From: Lewinellaceae bacterium
GTDB lineage: Bacteria > Bacteroidota > Bacteroidia > Chitinophagales > Saprospiraceae
DNA: 64,000 nt
Direction: 5' to 3'
Assembly (NCBI GenBank): GCA_020636225.1
Contig: JACJYI010000007.1
Coordinates: 248,001-312,000, forward strand
The translations under genes and the position numbers were made by a program. A model generated the notes under the pieces. It was not told where the DNA came from and searched no databases. It was given only the letters and a program-made list of their open reading frames with translations. Below, in pieces: positions 50,488 through 59,539 of this stretch (the first letter of the stretch is position 1; each line of letters begins with the position of its first letter).

Positions 50488-51704
50488 GCAAGCGCATCCC
50501 TATCCCCGCAGAACTGACCAAAGGCCGACTGGACACCCAGGAGCAGGCCCTGGCCCTCCGACCCAAGAGCCACAAGCTGTTCATTGGGATCCCCAAAGAG
50601 AACTCGGTTGAAGAGAACCGGGTGGCTCTCGTCCCCTCCAACGTCGCCGCCCTGGTCGGCCATGGGCATCGGGTGGTCATCCAGAGCGATGCCGGCAAAC
50701 GCGCCAATTATCTGGACCACGAATACAGTGAGGCAGGTGCCGAGATCGCCCATTCCAATGAGGAGGTCTACCGCGCCGAAATGATCATCAAGACGGCTCC
50801 GCCCACCATGGAGGAGATCGACTTCATGCACCCCAACCAGGTGCTGATCTCTCCGCTCCACCTGCCCATCGTCCAGAAGGAGTTCCTGGAAAAGTTGCGA
50901 AGCAAGCGTGTGATCGCCCTGGCCATGGAGTACATCCAGGATGACTCCGGGGCTTTTCCGGTGGTTCGGATCATGAGCGAGATCGCCGGCATATCCGCCA
51001 TCCTCACAGCTGCCGAGCTCCTGAGCCGGTCCAACAAGGGAACCGGCCTGTTGCTGGGTGGTATCTCCGGCGTCCCCCCTGCCCGGGTGGTCATCCTGGG
51101 ATCGGGCGTCGTGGCCGAATATGCCACCCGCGCCGCCCTGGGATTGGGGGCAGAGGTCCGGGTATTCGACAACAATATCTACAAGCTGATGCGCCTGAAA
51201 CATCATCTGGGCAGTCAGATCTTTACCTCCGCCCTGGATCCGGTGATCCTGCGGAAGGAACTCATCCAGGCCGATGTGGCCATTGGGGCCATCCATGCCA
51301 AGACCGGGCGTACACCCGTCGTCGTATCCGAGGAGATCGTTTCTGCCATGAAGGATGGCGCGGTGATCGTGGATGTGAGCATTGACCAGGGAGGCTGTTT
51401 TGCCACCTCCGAGCTGACCACCCACAGCAAACCGACCTTTGTCCGCAATGGGGTGGTCCATTTCTGTGTCCCCAATATCCCCAGCCGGGTCGGCAAAACC
51501 GCCTCTGCTGCCGTCAGCAATATCCTCACGCCCATCCTGATGGACCTGGAATCCGTATCCGGTATCGAGTCCCTCTTGTATCACAGCGAAGGACTGCGCA
51601 ATGGGGTGTATGCCTACAAAGGATGCATCACCAACAACTATCTGGGAGAAAAATTCGACATGAAGACCACGGATCTGGAGCTGCTGATCACCTCCAGCCT
51701 CTGA
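50484..51704 (+). CDS. ald: Alanine dehydrogenase
   Basis: A 406-residue AlaDH/PNT-family enzyme that interconverts alanine with pyruvate and ammonium. N-terminal features are IGIPKENSVEENRVALVPSN, and the Rossmann part has VVILGSGVVAEYATRAALGLGAEV, followed by DNNIYKLMRL and DVAIGAI; the C-terminus has VIVDVSIDQGGC and VPNIPSRVGKTASAA. Bacteroidota versions carry this ~35-residue extension at the N-terminus. Overlap with tsaE (ATGA) makes a two-gene operon. TATTTTTG (50471-50478) sits 5 nt before the ATG and could give a second leaderless transcript. Confidence 0.93.
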   Translation: MSKRIPIPAELTKGRLDTQEQALALRPKSHKLFIGIPKENSVEENRVALVPSNVAALVGHGHRVVIQSDAGKRANYLDHEYSEAGAEIAHSNEEVYRAEMIIKTAPPTMEEIDFMHPNQVLISPLHLPIVQKEFLEKLRSKRVIALAMEYIQDDSGAFPVVRIMSEIAGISAILTAAELLSRSNKGTGLLLGGISGVPPARVVILGSGVVAEYATRAALGLGAEVRVFDNNIYKLMRLKHHLGSQIFTSALDPVILRKELIQADVAIGAIHAKTGRTPVVVSEEIVSAMKDGAVIVDVSIDQGGCFATSELTTHSKPTFVRNGVVHFCVPNIPSRVGKTASAAVSNILTPILMDLESVSGIESLLYHSEGLRNGVYAYKGCITNNYLGEKFDMKTTDLELLITSSL

Positions 51705-51720
51705 TCAGCACCGAGCTTCG

Positions 51721-52977
51721 CTAGCTGCGCATCGCCTCCACCGGATCCATCCGGGCGGCCTGCAGGGCCGGGATCAATCCGGACAGTACACCGATCACAG
51801 CCGATACGGCGATGCCCAGGGCTACATTGGTCCAGGACAGGAACATCGGGAAATTGGCCAAGGCCGCGATGACCTTCACGACGATCAGGACCAGGCCCAG
51901 TCCGGCCAGTCCTCCGATCAGGCAGAGGATCACGGCTTCGACCAGAAACTCCAGGAGGATAAAGGCACTTTTTGCCCCCAGGGCCTTCTTGATCCCGATC
52001 AGGTGGGTCCGTTCCTTGACGGAAACAAACATGATATTGGCCACGGAGAACATCCCGACGAAGAGGGCGAAAATGCCGATCGCCAGGCCGGCCAGGTTGA
52101 GCACCTTGAAAAAACTGTCCAGCAGATTGGTCAGGACCGACAGTTCATTGACCGCAAAATTGTTGTCCTGACGAGGGGAAAGCCGACGTCCGGCCCGCAT
52201 GGCGATGGTAACTTCATCCACCACCTCCTCCAGGTCGGCCCCGTCTGCCGCTTTTACGGCGACCATGCCGCCCCCATAATCACCGGCTTCCCGCACATTA
52301 GCGATCTGTCGGGCCAGCGGATAGGAGATCAGGACCGCCCGGTCGAAATCCATGACCTTGATGAGGTCTTTCCCGGTGGGTTCGATCAGACCGATCACCC
52401 GCAGGCTCTGGCCATTGATCTTGATCTCCTTGCCGATCGGGTCCAGTCCGGCGAAGAGCATCTCCGCGATGCGCGATCCAATGACTGTCACATGACTGCC
52501 TGTCTGGTATTCGATCGGAGAATAGAACCGGCCATCGGCCAGCTGGACATTGAACAGGTTTGCATAGTCTTCCGTCCCGGCGATCAGGTAGGCCCGGTCC
52601 ACACTGCTGGCCCCGTATTTCACCGGTTTGGCCCCGAGGAAAACGGAATAACTGGCATATTCAATAGCCGCCCCAGATGACTTGATGGCTCGGTAATCCT
52701 TGTAGTTGGGATTCGGACGCCGGAGGTATTTCCAGTAATTGGTCATGGGGTCCTCATTCCAGGGCTGCTTGGTGACATACAGGACATCCTCGCCCAGCTT
52801 TTCAAAGCTCTCCTTGATGTTGGCCTCCAGGCTGTCGACTGCCGACTTGATCGACATGATGCAGAAAATGCCGATGGTGATCCCCAGCAGGGAGAGGATA
52901 CTGCGGGTCTGGTTGTACCGCAGTTCCGTCAATGCCTGCAGGAAACTGGCAGGGATGATGCGTAGGAAAGCTTTCAT
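51721..52977 (-). CDS. MacB/FtsX-type ABC transporter permease
   Basis: A 418-residue inner-membrane permease of the MacB/LolC superfamily. A first helix (RSILSLLGITIGIFCIMSI), a large periplasmic domain (about residues 45-270), and three C-terminal helices (FALFVGMFSVANIMFVSV, LLEFLVEAVILCLIGGLAGL, VALGIAVSAVIGVLSGLIPA ending in AARMDPVEAMR) are typical. The MSVK..KERTHLIGIKKALGAK region is the coupling segment. No ATPase is adjacent. The TATCTTTG box lies 6 nt before the start ATG. Confidence 0.9.
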   Translation of the reverse strand: MKAFLRIIPASFLQALTELRYNQTRSILSLLGITIGIFCIMSIKSAVDSLEANIKESFEKLGEDVLYVTKQPWNEDPMTNYWKYLRRPNPNYKDYRAIKSSGAAIEYASYSVFLGAKPVKYGASSVDRAYLIAGTEDYANLFNVQLADGRFYSPIEYQTGSHVTVIGSRIAEMLFAGLDPIGKEIKINGQSLRVIGLIEPTGKDLIKVMDFDRAVLISYPLARQIANVREAGDYGGGMVAVKAADGADLEEVVDEVTIAMRAGRRLSPRQDNNFAVNELSVLTNLLDSFFKVLNLAGLAIGIFALFVGMFSVANIMFVSVKERTHLIGIKKALGAKSAFILLEFLVEAVILCLIGGLAGLGLVLIVVKVIAALANFPMFLSWTNVALGIAVSAVIGVLSGLIPALQAARMDPVEAMRS

Positions 52978-52983
52978 CGGGTT

Positions 52984-52991
52984 CAAAGATA
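52984..52991 (-). promoter_or_regulatory. -7 promoter element 6 nt before the MacB-type permease
   Basis: TATCTTTG, then AACCCG and ATG on the minus strand. Leaderless transcription is inferred. Confidence 0.5.
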
Positions 52992-53150
52992 GACGGGACT
53001 TCGCAATGGCGAAAATCCATTCGATGAATCACTACATGAACCTGTTGAATGCCGGCATTCCACCGATGAAGTGGTCATGGTTCCATGGACCTGACTTCCC
53101 TCTGCCGCACAGCATCAGGCCGTGGCCTGGCCATGGCACCACCAGCTGAT

Positions 53151-54362
53151 CTAGCGGATCAGGCTGAAGCTGCCCAGGCTCTCATAATACTCACCCTTGC
53201 AGAGATAGCGAGCCTTGTACACATAAATGCCCGGCATCAGGGGCTCGCCCCGGTAAATGCCATCCCAACGGGCAAACGCATCCGAGGTGGAGAATACCCG
53301 TGTCCCCCAGCGGTCGTAGACCTCAAAATAATCCAGGCCCTCCAGGGCCACGGGATTACTGATCCCGAATTCCTCATTGAGCTGGTCTCCATTGGGCGTA
53401 AAAGCACTGGGCACCAGGAGCCGGTCACAACTCAGGTCATTGGGATCGACCACCTCCACATAGACGGTATCCGTAGCCGTACAGGCCCCCTGGACGAAAT
53501 TGATCTGATAGCGGCCGGAAACGGTCGGCGTAATGGTTGGATTTTGCGCTGTCGGATCACTGACACCGCCCGAAGGGAACCAGGCAAAGGTCGTGGCACA
53601 GGTACCAGAGGTCAGGACATTGAAGGACTCGCCCAGGTAGATGACCGTGTCGCGGGTGAGGATCATATCGCGAGGGATGAACAACTCCTCCACGTCCTCC
53701 TCGGTCAGGGCCCGGTCATAGACCCTGAACTCATCCAGCCCTCCGCGGAAGCGGATCTGGCCGGCACCCACGCATGGCCCACCGGCCAGGGCCAGCTGGG
53801 CATTGTTCTGCAGTTCGATCCGGTCGGAAGCGGCGGCTTCCTCGACGAACTCACCATCCACGTACAGGAGGATCTTGGTAGCCCGGCGCACCACCACGAT
53901 GTGGTACCAGCATCGTCCGGTGGGCAGGCGATAGTTCATCTTCACCTGCAGGCCGGGATCTTCACTGACAAGGATCCCCAGCTGGCGGTTGGATGGCGTA
54001 TAGGTGATGGCCAGGGCATGGTTGTCATCGCAATCCTCCCGCTTCGACACGATATCATAGATCCCGGAGGAAGATTCGGGCTTGAAGTAGAAACTGATAC
54101 TGAAGTCGGCCTTCCGCAACCGGTTGACACTGATGTCCCCGAGCAGGGAAATGAAATTGAGGCTACCATCAAATTCCAGGGCATTCCCCGCAGGGCCACA
54201 GATGTAGGTCGTATCCCCGTCGAAAAAGAGGACATTGCCGTAGCCACTCTCATCATAGAGGCTGTCGGAGAAGGTCATGTTGGTGACCAGGTTGGCTGTC
54301 AATTGTGCCTGCACGGAAACCGCCGCAAGCCCAAGGAGAACAAAGAGGAATAGGTAACGCAT
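53151..54362 (-). CDS. LamG-type secreted protein with T9SS type B sorting domain
   Basis: A 403-residue exported protein. Signal peptide RYLFLFVLLGLAAVSVQAQ; residues ~25-230 form a LamG/concanavalin-like domain (FDGSLNFISLLGDISV, KADFSISFYFKPESS, YHIVVVRRATKILLYVDGEF, FRVYDRALTEEDVEELF). The end has the type B (gliding-motility-associated) pattern: PSAFTPNGDQLNEEFGISN, YFEVYDRWGTRVFST, WDGIYRGEPLMPGIYVYKAR. Start 54362 chosen because the signal peptide begins there. A paralogue without a sorting domain lies upstream (54768-55532). Confidence 0.9.
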   Translation of the reverse strand: MRYLFLFVLLGLAAVSVQAQLTANLVTNMTFSDSLYDESGYGNVLFFDGDTTYICGPAGNALEFDGSLNFISLLGDISVNRLRKADFSISFYFKPESSSGIYDIVSKREDCDDNHALAITYTPSNRQLGILVSEDPGLQVKMNYRLPTGRCWYHIVVVRRATKILLYVDGEFVEEAAASDRIELQNNAQLALAGGPCVGAGQIRFRGGLDEFRVYDRALTEEDVEELFIPRDMILTRDTVIYLGESFNVLTSGTCATTFAWFPSGGVSDPTAQNPTITPTVSGRYQINFVQGACTATDTVYVEVVDPNDLSCDRLLVPSAFTPNGDQLNEEFGISNPVALEGLDYFEVYDRWGTRVFSTSDAFARWDGIYRGEPLMPGIYVYKARYLCKGEYYESLGSFSLIR

Positions 54363-54417
54363 ATCGATAAGAGTCCTGATCGGGAGGTAAACGTTGCTTG
54401 TCGTTCCGGGATTATGC

Positions 54418-54726
54418 TCAACGGCCGAATAATCCGCCCAGGGCCCCCATTCCCCCAGGCAATACCGACGCCATCCATTCCTGGACCACCTGTTGCTCCA
54501 TCTCCGTGGCCTTCCTGATCGCCTCATTCATCGCCATCACCAGATGGTCCTCCACGGCATCGGGGTCGGCATAATCGGCATGGTCCCGATCGATGATCAC
54601 CGAACGAACGACCTTGTTCCCGGTCATTCGTACGACAACCAGGCCATCGCCCGATCCGACCTCGATGGTTTGGGCGGCCAGTTTTTCCTGGACTGCCTTC
54701 TGTTGCTCTTCCAACTGCTCGAACAT
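54418..54726 (-). CDS. YbaB/EbfC family nucleoid-associated protein
   Basis: A 102-residue DNA-binding protein. It has the coiled helix with Q and E (EEQQKAVQEKLAAQTIE), the GLVVVRMTGNKVVRSVIID strand pair, LVMAMNEAIRKATEMEQQVV and a glycine-rich C-terminus (LPGGMGALGG). Unlike many relatives, no dnaX or recR neighbour is present; it lies between two LamG genes. A TACCTTTG -7 box at 54747-54754 drives it. Confidence 0.85.
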   Translation of the reverse strand: MFEQLEEQQKAVQEKLAAQTIEVGSGDGLVVVRMTGNKVVRSVIIDRDHADYADPDAVEDHLVMAMNEAIRKATEMEQQVVQEWMASVLPGGMGALGGLFGR

Positions 54727-54746
54727 GGTATTCCGAATTTGGAAGG

Positions 54747-54754
54747 CAAAGGTA
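54747..54754 (-). promoter_or_regulatory. -7 promoter element for the ybaB-like gene
   Basis: TACCTTTG on the minus strand, 20 nt before the start ATG. It overlaps the end of the preceding gene region and gives ybaB its own promoter. Confidence 0.45.
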
Positions 54755-54767
54755 CGATGTGATCAGC

Positions 54768-55532
54768 TCATTCGCCGCGTGGAAGAGGCTGTTCGGCAGA
54801 ATAACAATCCCATCGGGCCTCCTCGACGGGATGTTGTTCATAGAGCCGACGCACCTCCTGATCGGAAAACGGGGTGCTGTACATGCGCAACTCGTCGATC
54901 ATCCCCTTGAACGGCAAACGATCCGGGCCGGGTCGCCCGGCGGGTCGTCCGATATGGAGGGGGATGGTATTGCTGATGTCCACATTCCGGCAGCGGCGGA
55001 TCTGGTCCATCAGCAGGCCGTTGTGATACCCCCTGACCTCGTTGCCATCCCGTACCAGGGTGAGATGGTGCCATTTTGCGGTATCCAGAGGGACTTCCAG
55101 GGGCTGAAAGCGACGAATGGAGTCTTCCATCAGATGGAACCGGACCAGATGGTTGACCGGATCATATATGGCCTCCCAGCCGGCATCGGAGCGTTCGGGG
55201 TCTCGGGTGGAGAAGACCACCTGGTTGATCAGGTTCTGGTCCCACACACGCAGGTAGAAACTGACCGTCAGGTCGGAGGTGCTGAAGTACCGATTGAGGG
55301 GACCGTCAAGCATTGCATAATCTGTCCCTCCGGAAAAGATCAGTCCATCCTGGTCGATGCCACACCAGCACCCGACCCCACCCAGCATGCGGATATCCGG
55401 ATTGATGCCGGTGTGGTCCGTTCGGTCGCAGCCGTTGAAGGAATAGAAGGCCACCAGCCCTTCATCGTCCGGTTGGGCGAAGAGGGAATGGAAAGCGGCC
55501 AGTAAACAGAGTGCGAGCAGCCAGCGGGTCAT
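54768..55532 (-). CDS. Secreted LamG-type protein without a recognised sorting domain
   Basis: A 254-residue exported protein. Signal peptide RWLLALCLLAAFHSLFAQ. The rest is a LamG-like domain: LVAFYSFNGCDRTDHTG, LNRYFSTSDLTVSFYLRVW, WHHLTLVRDGNEVRGYHNGL, FKGMIDELRMYSTPFSDQEV. A T9SS sorting domain is absent; the protein stops after YEQHPVEEARWDCYSAEQ. It resembles the LamG part of the protein at 53151-54362 but is not identical. The gap upstream holds a palindrome array. Confidence 0.75.
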   Translation of the reverse strand: MTRWLLALCLLAAFHSLFAQPDDEGLVAFYSFNGCDRTDHTGINPDIRMLGGVGCWCGIDQDGLIFSGGTDYAMLDGPLNRYFSTSDLTVSFYLRVWDQNLINQVVFSTRDPERSDAGWEAIYDPVNHLVRFHLMEDSIRRFQPLEVPLDTAKWHHLTLVRDGNEVRGYHNGLLMDQIRRCRNVDISNTIPLHIGRPAGRPGPDRLPFKGMIDELRMYSTPFSDQEVRRLYEQHPVEEARWDCYSAEQPLPRGE

Positions 55533-55559
55533 TCCCCCAAGATGCGGAAATTCCGGGGA

Positions 55560-56860
55560 TCAGGCAAGTGGGTCTTCGGGTGGGTTTTGTCACCCTGTTT
55601 GCGGTGCCGGCAAACAGGTCGCCAAAACCGAGCTGTGTTGATCATTGACCCCGGGCTTCCTGATCGCCGCAGGAGATAAGCCCGGGGCTATTGACATGCA
55701 GCCCCGGCGCGGTTGATCCGCCTGGTCAGCGGTCTTGCGCCTGGCATCGGCAAAGGTTCAACCCCTCCGGGGTTGGATGGTATGTTCTTCAGATACCCCC
55801 GGCTGAAGCCGGGGGCTATTGACATGCAACCCCAGCGGGGCTGATCCTCCTGTCAATCAACGAATAAACCCATACCTGTCCGCTGTGGTGGAAACGAATA
55901 ATCCCACTCCTCACCTCCTCCACTTCAAACTCCGGGCTGCCTGATCGCCGCAGGAGATAAGCCCGGGGCTATTGACGTGCAGCCCCGGGGGGATTGATCC
56001 GCCTGGTCAGTGGTCTCGCGCCTGGCATCGGCAATGGTTCAACCCCTCCGGGGTTGGATTCTATTCGCATCTGATACCCCGGGCTGAAGCCCGGGGCTAT
56101 TGATTTTGAACCCCATAGGGGTTCATCCTTCGCCCAGGCAAAGATTGATACTCTCTCAGGGAGTGCGCCGATGCTTTTTCCGATAGTGGCTGTGAAAAAG
56201 ATTTGCTCGCGTGGTTGCACCCCCTTCAGATCAATCAACGAGATCACCCTCCTCGACTCCTCCACTCATCACCTCCTCCACTTCAGACTCCGGGCTGCCT
56301 GATCGCCGCTGGAGATAAGCCGGGGGCTATTGACGTGCAGCCCCGGCGAAGTTGATCCGCCTGGTCAGCGGTCTTGCGCCTGGCATCGGCAATGGTTCAA
56401 CCCCTCCGGGGTTGGATTCTATTCGCATCTGATACCCCGGGCTGCCTGATCGCCGCAGGAGATAAGCCCGGGGCTATTGATTTTGAACCCCATAGGGGTT
56501 CGACCTTCGCCCAGGCAAAGATTGATACTCTCTCAGGGAGTGCGCCGATGCTTTTTCCGATAGTGGCTGTGAAAAAGATTTGCTCGCGTGGTTGCCCCCC
56601 CTTCAGATCAATCAACGAGATCACCCATCACCCTCCTCGACTCCTCCACTCATCACCTCCTCCACTTCAGACTCCGGGCTGCCTGATCGCCGCTGGAGAT
56701 AAGCCGGGGGCTATTGACATGCAACCCCAGCGGGGCTGATCCTCCTGTCAATCAACGAATAAACTCTTACCTGTCCGCCGTGGCGGAAACGAATAAACCT
56801 CCTTGACTCCTCCACTTCTCGACTCCTCCACTCCTCACCTTCTCCACTTCAGGCCTCCAA
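55560..56860 (+). repeat. Composite palindromic repeat array 2
   Basis: A 1300-nt non-coding array. Modules: pyrimidine tract (CTCCTCCACTTC), hairpin A (CCCCGGGCT..AGCCCGGGG with CTATTGA), hairpin B (CAACCCC..GGGGCTGATCC), a TGCGCCTGG linker, hairpin C (CAACCCC-TCC-GGGGTTG), hairpin A again, hairpin D (GAACCCC-ATA-GGGGTTC), then TTTGCTCGCGTGG and TCAATCAACGA. Positions 55992-56345 and 56351-56719 are near-identical tandem copies. Hairpin A has two loop forms: short (GA) and long (about 20 nt, GCCTGATCGCCGCAGGAGAT). Confidence 0.85.
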
Positions 56861-56863
56861 CAG

Positions 56864-56894
56864 AAACAGGCTGACCCGGGTGGATCAGCCTGTT
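56864..56894 (-). terminator. Hairpin terminator of the T9SS protein gene
   Basis: AACAGGCTGA and TCAGCCTGTT form a 10-bp stem with a 10-nt loop. On the minus strand TTTCTGTT follows, giving a weak terminator 43 nt after the stop. Confidence 0.6.
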
Positions 56895-56936
56895 GTTTCT
56901 TGGGATGGGCCACAAGCGACCCGGTCGGATATGGCC

Positions 56937-58067
56937 CTATTTGGAGAAGCGACCCAGATAGGTCCGTTGCTCTCCATCAAAGGCCTGGAGGAGATAACTG
57001 CCCGATGGCAGGGTCGCCGTATCGATCCGGTGACCTCCGGTGAACTGCCCATTCCATTCGTTGATGATCTGGCCGTTCACCTGCATCAGCACCAGTCGGG
57101 TGACCTGGTGGTCGCCAAGGTCGATCTGGGTCCAGTCGCCGGCAGGATTCGGATAGACCGCCAGAACCGTTGGTGCATCCGGCAAGGAAATGCCGGTGGA
57201 CGAACCATCGCCGATCACAAAGTCGGCCGCAAAGGTGCCGGAGGGAACGTCATACTCCATCTTCAGGTCATCGCCGGTGAAGGTCACCGAATGGATGATC
57301 GTACCGGTGGTCGACCAGTATACCCGGCCATTATACAAGGACAGGTAGTTGTGGGGTTCCATATCGCTGTGCAGGGTCTGGGTCTCGAAGGTCTCGAGGT
57401 TGGTGCGATTGATGGAAGATGGCTCCTGGGTGAGATTGTAGGTCCAATAGATCCAGGTATTGGTTTCGTCGATGGCAATGTCCCCGACACGCCCCCCGGC
57501 CACATAGACTGGAGAAGGCATCACGCTGGGCGACCAGGTATTGAGGTCGGTGTACTGGATATTCCCCCCTCCGATGGTAAAAAACAGCAACCCATGGGCT
57601 TCATCTACTGCCAGCACCGGCGTCCAGCCGGTCAGGAACGACTGCCCGGGTCCAACCTGCTCGATGTTCGACCCATCGAGATTGGCGCGCTGGATGAGAT
57701 TGGCATCCTTGTCCAGGAAGTACATCTTGCCGGCTCCGAGATCGAAATCCAGATCGACGACACGAGACAGGCCGGAGGTGATCAACGGGGTCAGGAGCTT
57801 GGTTTTTGCATCGTACCGGACGATCCTGTCCGTAGCCAGGTATTTCTTGTATCCCACATAGAACACCTTCTCCTCCGGGTGCCAGGTGATACAGTCATAG
57901 GTATGGAAAGGCAATCCTCCGGTCAGGTCGCGATGATCGGTGATCTGCCCGGTGGTCATATCGTGTTCTTCAAACTTGAAGTACAGATTGTCAACCAGGA
58001 ATATGCTTTGGGCAAATCCCTGAACGGAGAGGAATAACAGGAAGAATAACGTCGAACTTGTTTTCAT
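56937..58067 (-). CDS. Secreted beta-propeller protein with T9SS type A sorting domain
   Basis: A 376-residue exported protein. Signal peptide KTSSTLFFLLFLSVQGFAQ. The body has YWTD-type propeller repeats (FDLGAGKMYFLDKDANLIQR, ETNTWIYWTYNLTQE, NGRVYWSTTGTII, DEAHGLLFFTIGG). The C-terminus shows VLAVYPNPAGDWTQIDL then MQVNGQIINEW and PSGSYLLQAFDG, a T9SS type A domain. The start at 58067 was chosen because the signal peptide begins there; the upstream extension runs across the tatC promoter. Confidence 0.85.
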   Translation of the reverse strand: MKTSSTLFFLLFLSVQGFAQSIFLVDNLYFKFEEHDMTTGQITDHRDLTGGLPFHTYDCITWHPEEKVFYVGYKKYLATDRIVRYDAKTKLLTPLITSGLSRVVDLDFDLGAGKMYFLDKDANLIQRANLDGSNIEQVGPGQSFLTGWTPVLAVDEAHGLLFFTIGGGNIQYTDLNTWSPSVMPSPVYVAGGRVGDIAIDETNTWIYWTYNLTQEPSSINRTNLETFETQTLHSDMEPHNYLSLYNGRVYWSTTGTIIHSVTFTGDDLKMEYDVPSGTFAADFVIGDGSSTGISLPDAPTVLAVYPNPAGDWTQIDLGDHQVTRLVLMQVNGQIINEWNGQFTGGHRIDTATLPSGSYLLQAFDGEQRTYLGRFSK

Positions 58068-58181
58068 AGGGGAAGAATTGTCAATTGAGTGGCAAATGTA
58101 ACCATCATCTACCAACTCCCATCTGAAGAATCCGAATCCGGAAGTTGGGACAGTATTCTCTTCCGATCGACAACCTTTCGC

Positions 58182-58189
58182 TAATTTTG
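58182..58189 (+). promoter_or_regulatory. -7 promoter element 6 nt before tatC
   Basis: TAATTTTG matches TAnnTTTG exactly, followed by GGCCCG and ATG. The other tatC start candidate (58145) lies upstream of the box. Confidence 0.5.
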
Positions 58190-58195
58190 GGCCCG

Positions 58196-59026
58196 ATGCG
58201 CGATATCGACCCACAAGAGCCCGAGAAAGCAGAGATGTCCTTCCTGGACCATCTCGACCAGCTGCGAATGCATATCCTGCGTTCCCTCCTGGCGGTAGCG
58301 GTGATCGCCATCGGTGTGTTCATGGCCAAGGACTTTGTGTTCAATGTGGTCATCTTTGGTCCGCGCAATCCCGATTTCCCGACCTATCGGATCCTGTGCA
58401 GCCTTTCCGATGCCCTTTGCATCGATCCTCCGAACTTCAAGATCCTGACCCGTGACCTGGGCGAGCAGTTCATGATCCACATCAAGAGCTCCTTCTGGCT
58501 GGGGGTGATCCTCGGGTTCCCCTACATCTTTTGGGAGATCTGGCGTTTCATCCGGCCGGGATTGTACCCACAGGAGCAGAAGGCCGCCAGGGGCATGGTC
58601 CTGATCTGTTCGATGCTCTTCACCTTCGGGGTGTTCTTCGGGTACTTCTTTATTGCCCCGTTTGCGATCAGTTTTCTGGGATCCTATACGGTCGGGGCGG
58701 AGTCCACGCCCAGCCTGGCCTCCTATGTGGACTACCTGACCATGCTGACCCTGCCGGTCGGCCTGGTATTCGAATTACCTGTGGTGGCCTGGTTCCTGTC
58801 CAAGATCGGCATTCTCTATCCCTCCTTCCTCCGAACCTACCGGCGCCATGCCTTGGTGGTCATCGTGATCCTGGCGGCCATCATCACCCCTCCGGATGTC
58901 ACCTCGCAAATGATCCTGTCCATCCCGTTGCTGGCCCTCTATGAGGTCAGTATCTGGGTCTCGGCCAGAGTACACAAGCAACGGGAAGCCGAATGGGAAG
59001 CCGAGGGCAAAGACCTTTCATCCTGA
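58196..59026 (+). CDS. tatC: Sec-independent protein translocase subunit TatC
   Basis: A 276-residue core of the twin-arginine exporter in the inner membrane. MSFLDHLDQLRMHILRSLLA is the TatC N-terminus, with GVILGFPYIFWEIWRFIRPGLYPQEQKAAR after it, and the pattern of six helices is visible. No tatA/B is beside it. The start 58196 fits both the protein family and the promoter box. It is followed by a small membrane protein after 6 nt. Confidence 0.95.
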   Translation: MRDIDPQEPEKAEMSFLDHLDQLRMHILRSLLAVAVIAIGVFMAKDFVFNVVIFGPRNPDFPTYRILCSLSDALCIDPPNFKILTRDLGEQFMIHIKSSFWLGVILGFPYIFWEIWRFIRPGLYPQEQKAARGMVLICSMLFTFGVFFGYFFIAPFAISFLGSYTVGAESTPSLASYVDYLTMLTLPVGLVFELPVVAWFLSKIGILYPSFLRTYRRHALVVIVILAAIITPPDVTSQMILSIPLLALYEVSIWVSARVHKQREAEWEAEGKDLSS

Positions 59027-59032
59027 TCCATC

Positions 59033-59491
59033 ATGTCGCAATTATCCTCTTCGGCCACGCTGCTTCTTCGCCTGTTCTTTCCCACCTTCTGGCTGGTCTT
59101 CTTCGGATCATTCATGGTGGTCGGCTGGGTGACCTCGGAAGATTTTGTGGGGCCCTTCCATTCGTCGATCTACCGCGTGGTGACCACGTCCTTCGTCCTG
59201 ATCGGCCTGGTGCTGATCCGCATCTCCTTCTGGCGCCTGCACCGGGTGGATGCGGACCAGGACCATGTGTACATCTCCAACTACTTCAAGACCTACAAAT
59301 ACACCCTGGCCGCCGTGGACAAGATCACCATGCGGCATTACGGACTGTTTTACCTGGGCCGGGTGGAACTGGTGATCAAGGGGAAACTCGGCCAGCGGAT
59401 CTGGTTCATTCCCTCCAGGAAACGGATCGAAGCATTCCTCCGCACCTCTCCGGAATGGATGGAAAAAGTAACCTGGGGAGAAGGAAAATAA
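59033..59491 (+). CDS. Hypothetical membrane protein, PH-like
   Basis: A 152-residue protein with two hydrophobic helices (LFFPTFWLVFFGSFMVVGWV, TSFVLIGLVLIRISFW) and a cytosolic beta-rich C-terminal domain (VDADQDHVYISNYFKTYKYT, VDKITMRHYGLFYLGRVELV) that resembles a bacterial PH fold. Six nt after tatC, same strand, so probably co-transcribed. Function unknown. Confidence 0.65.
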   Translation: MSQLSSSATLLLRLFFPTFWLVFFGSFMVVGWVTSEDFVGPFHSSIYRVVTTSFVLIGLVLIRISFWRLHRVDADQDHVYISNYFKTYKYTLAAVDKITMRHYGLFYLGRVELVIKGKLGQRIWFIPSRKRIEAFLRTSPEWMEKVTWGEGK

Positions 59492-59539
59492 CATCCCTCC
59501 ACCCGGCTCATTGCCAACCTTGCTACCCGTGGACCAATC

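Noticed and set aside
55560..56860. CRISPR array or insertion sequence
   Set aside because: Repeats are of several kinds with irregular spacing, no cas genes, no transposase and no flanking target-site duplication visible.
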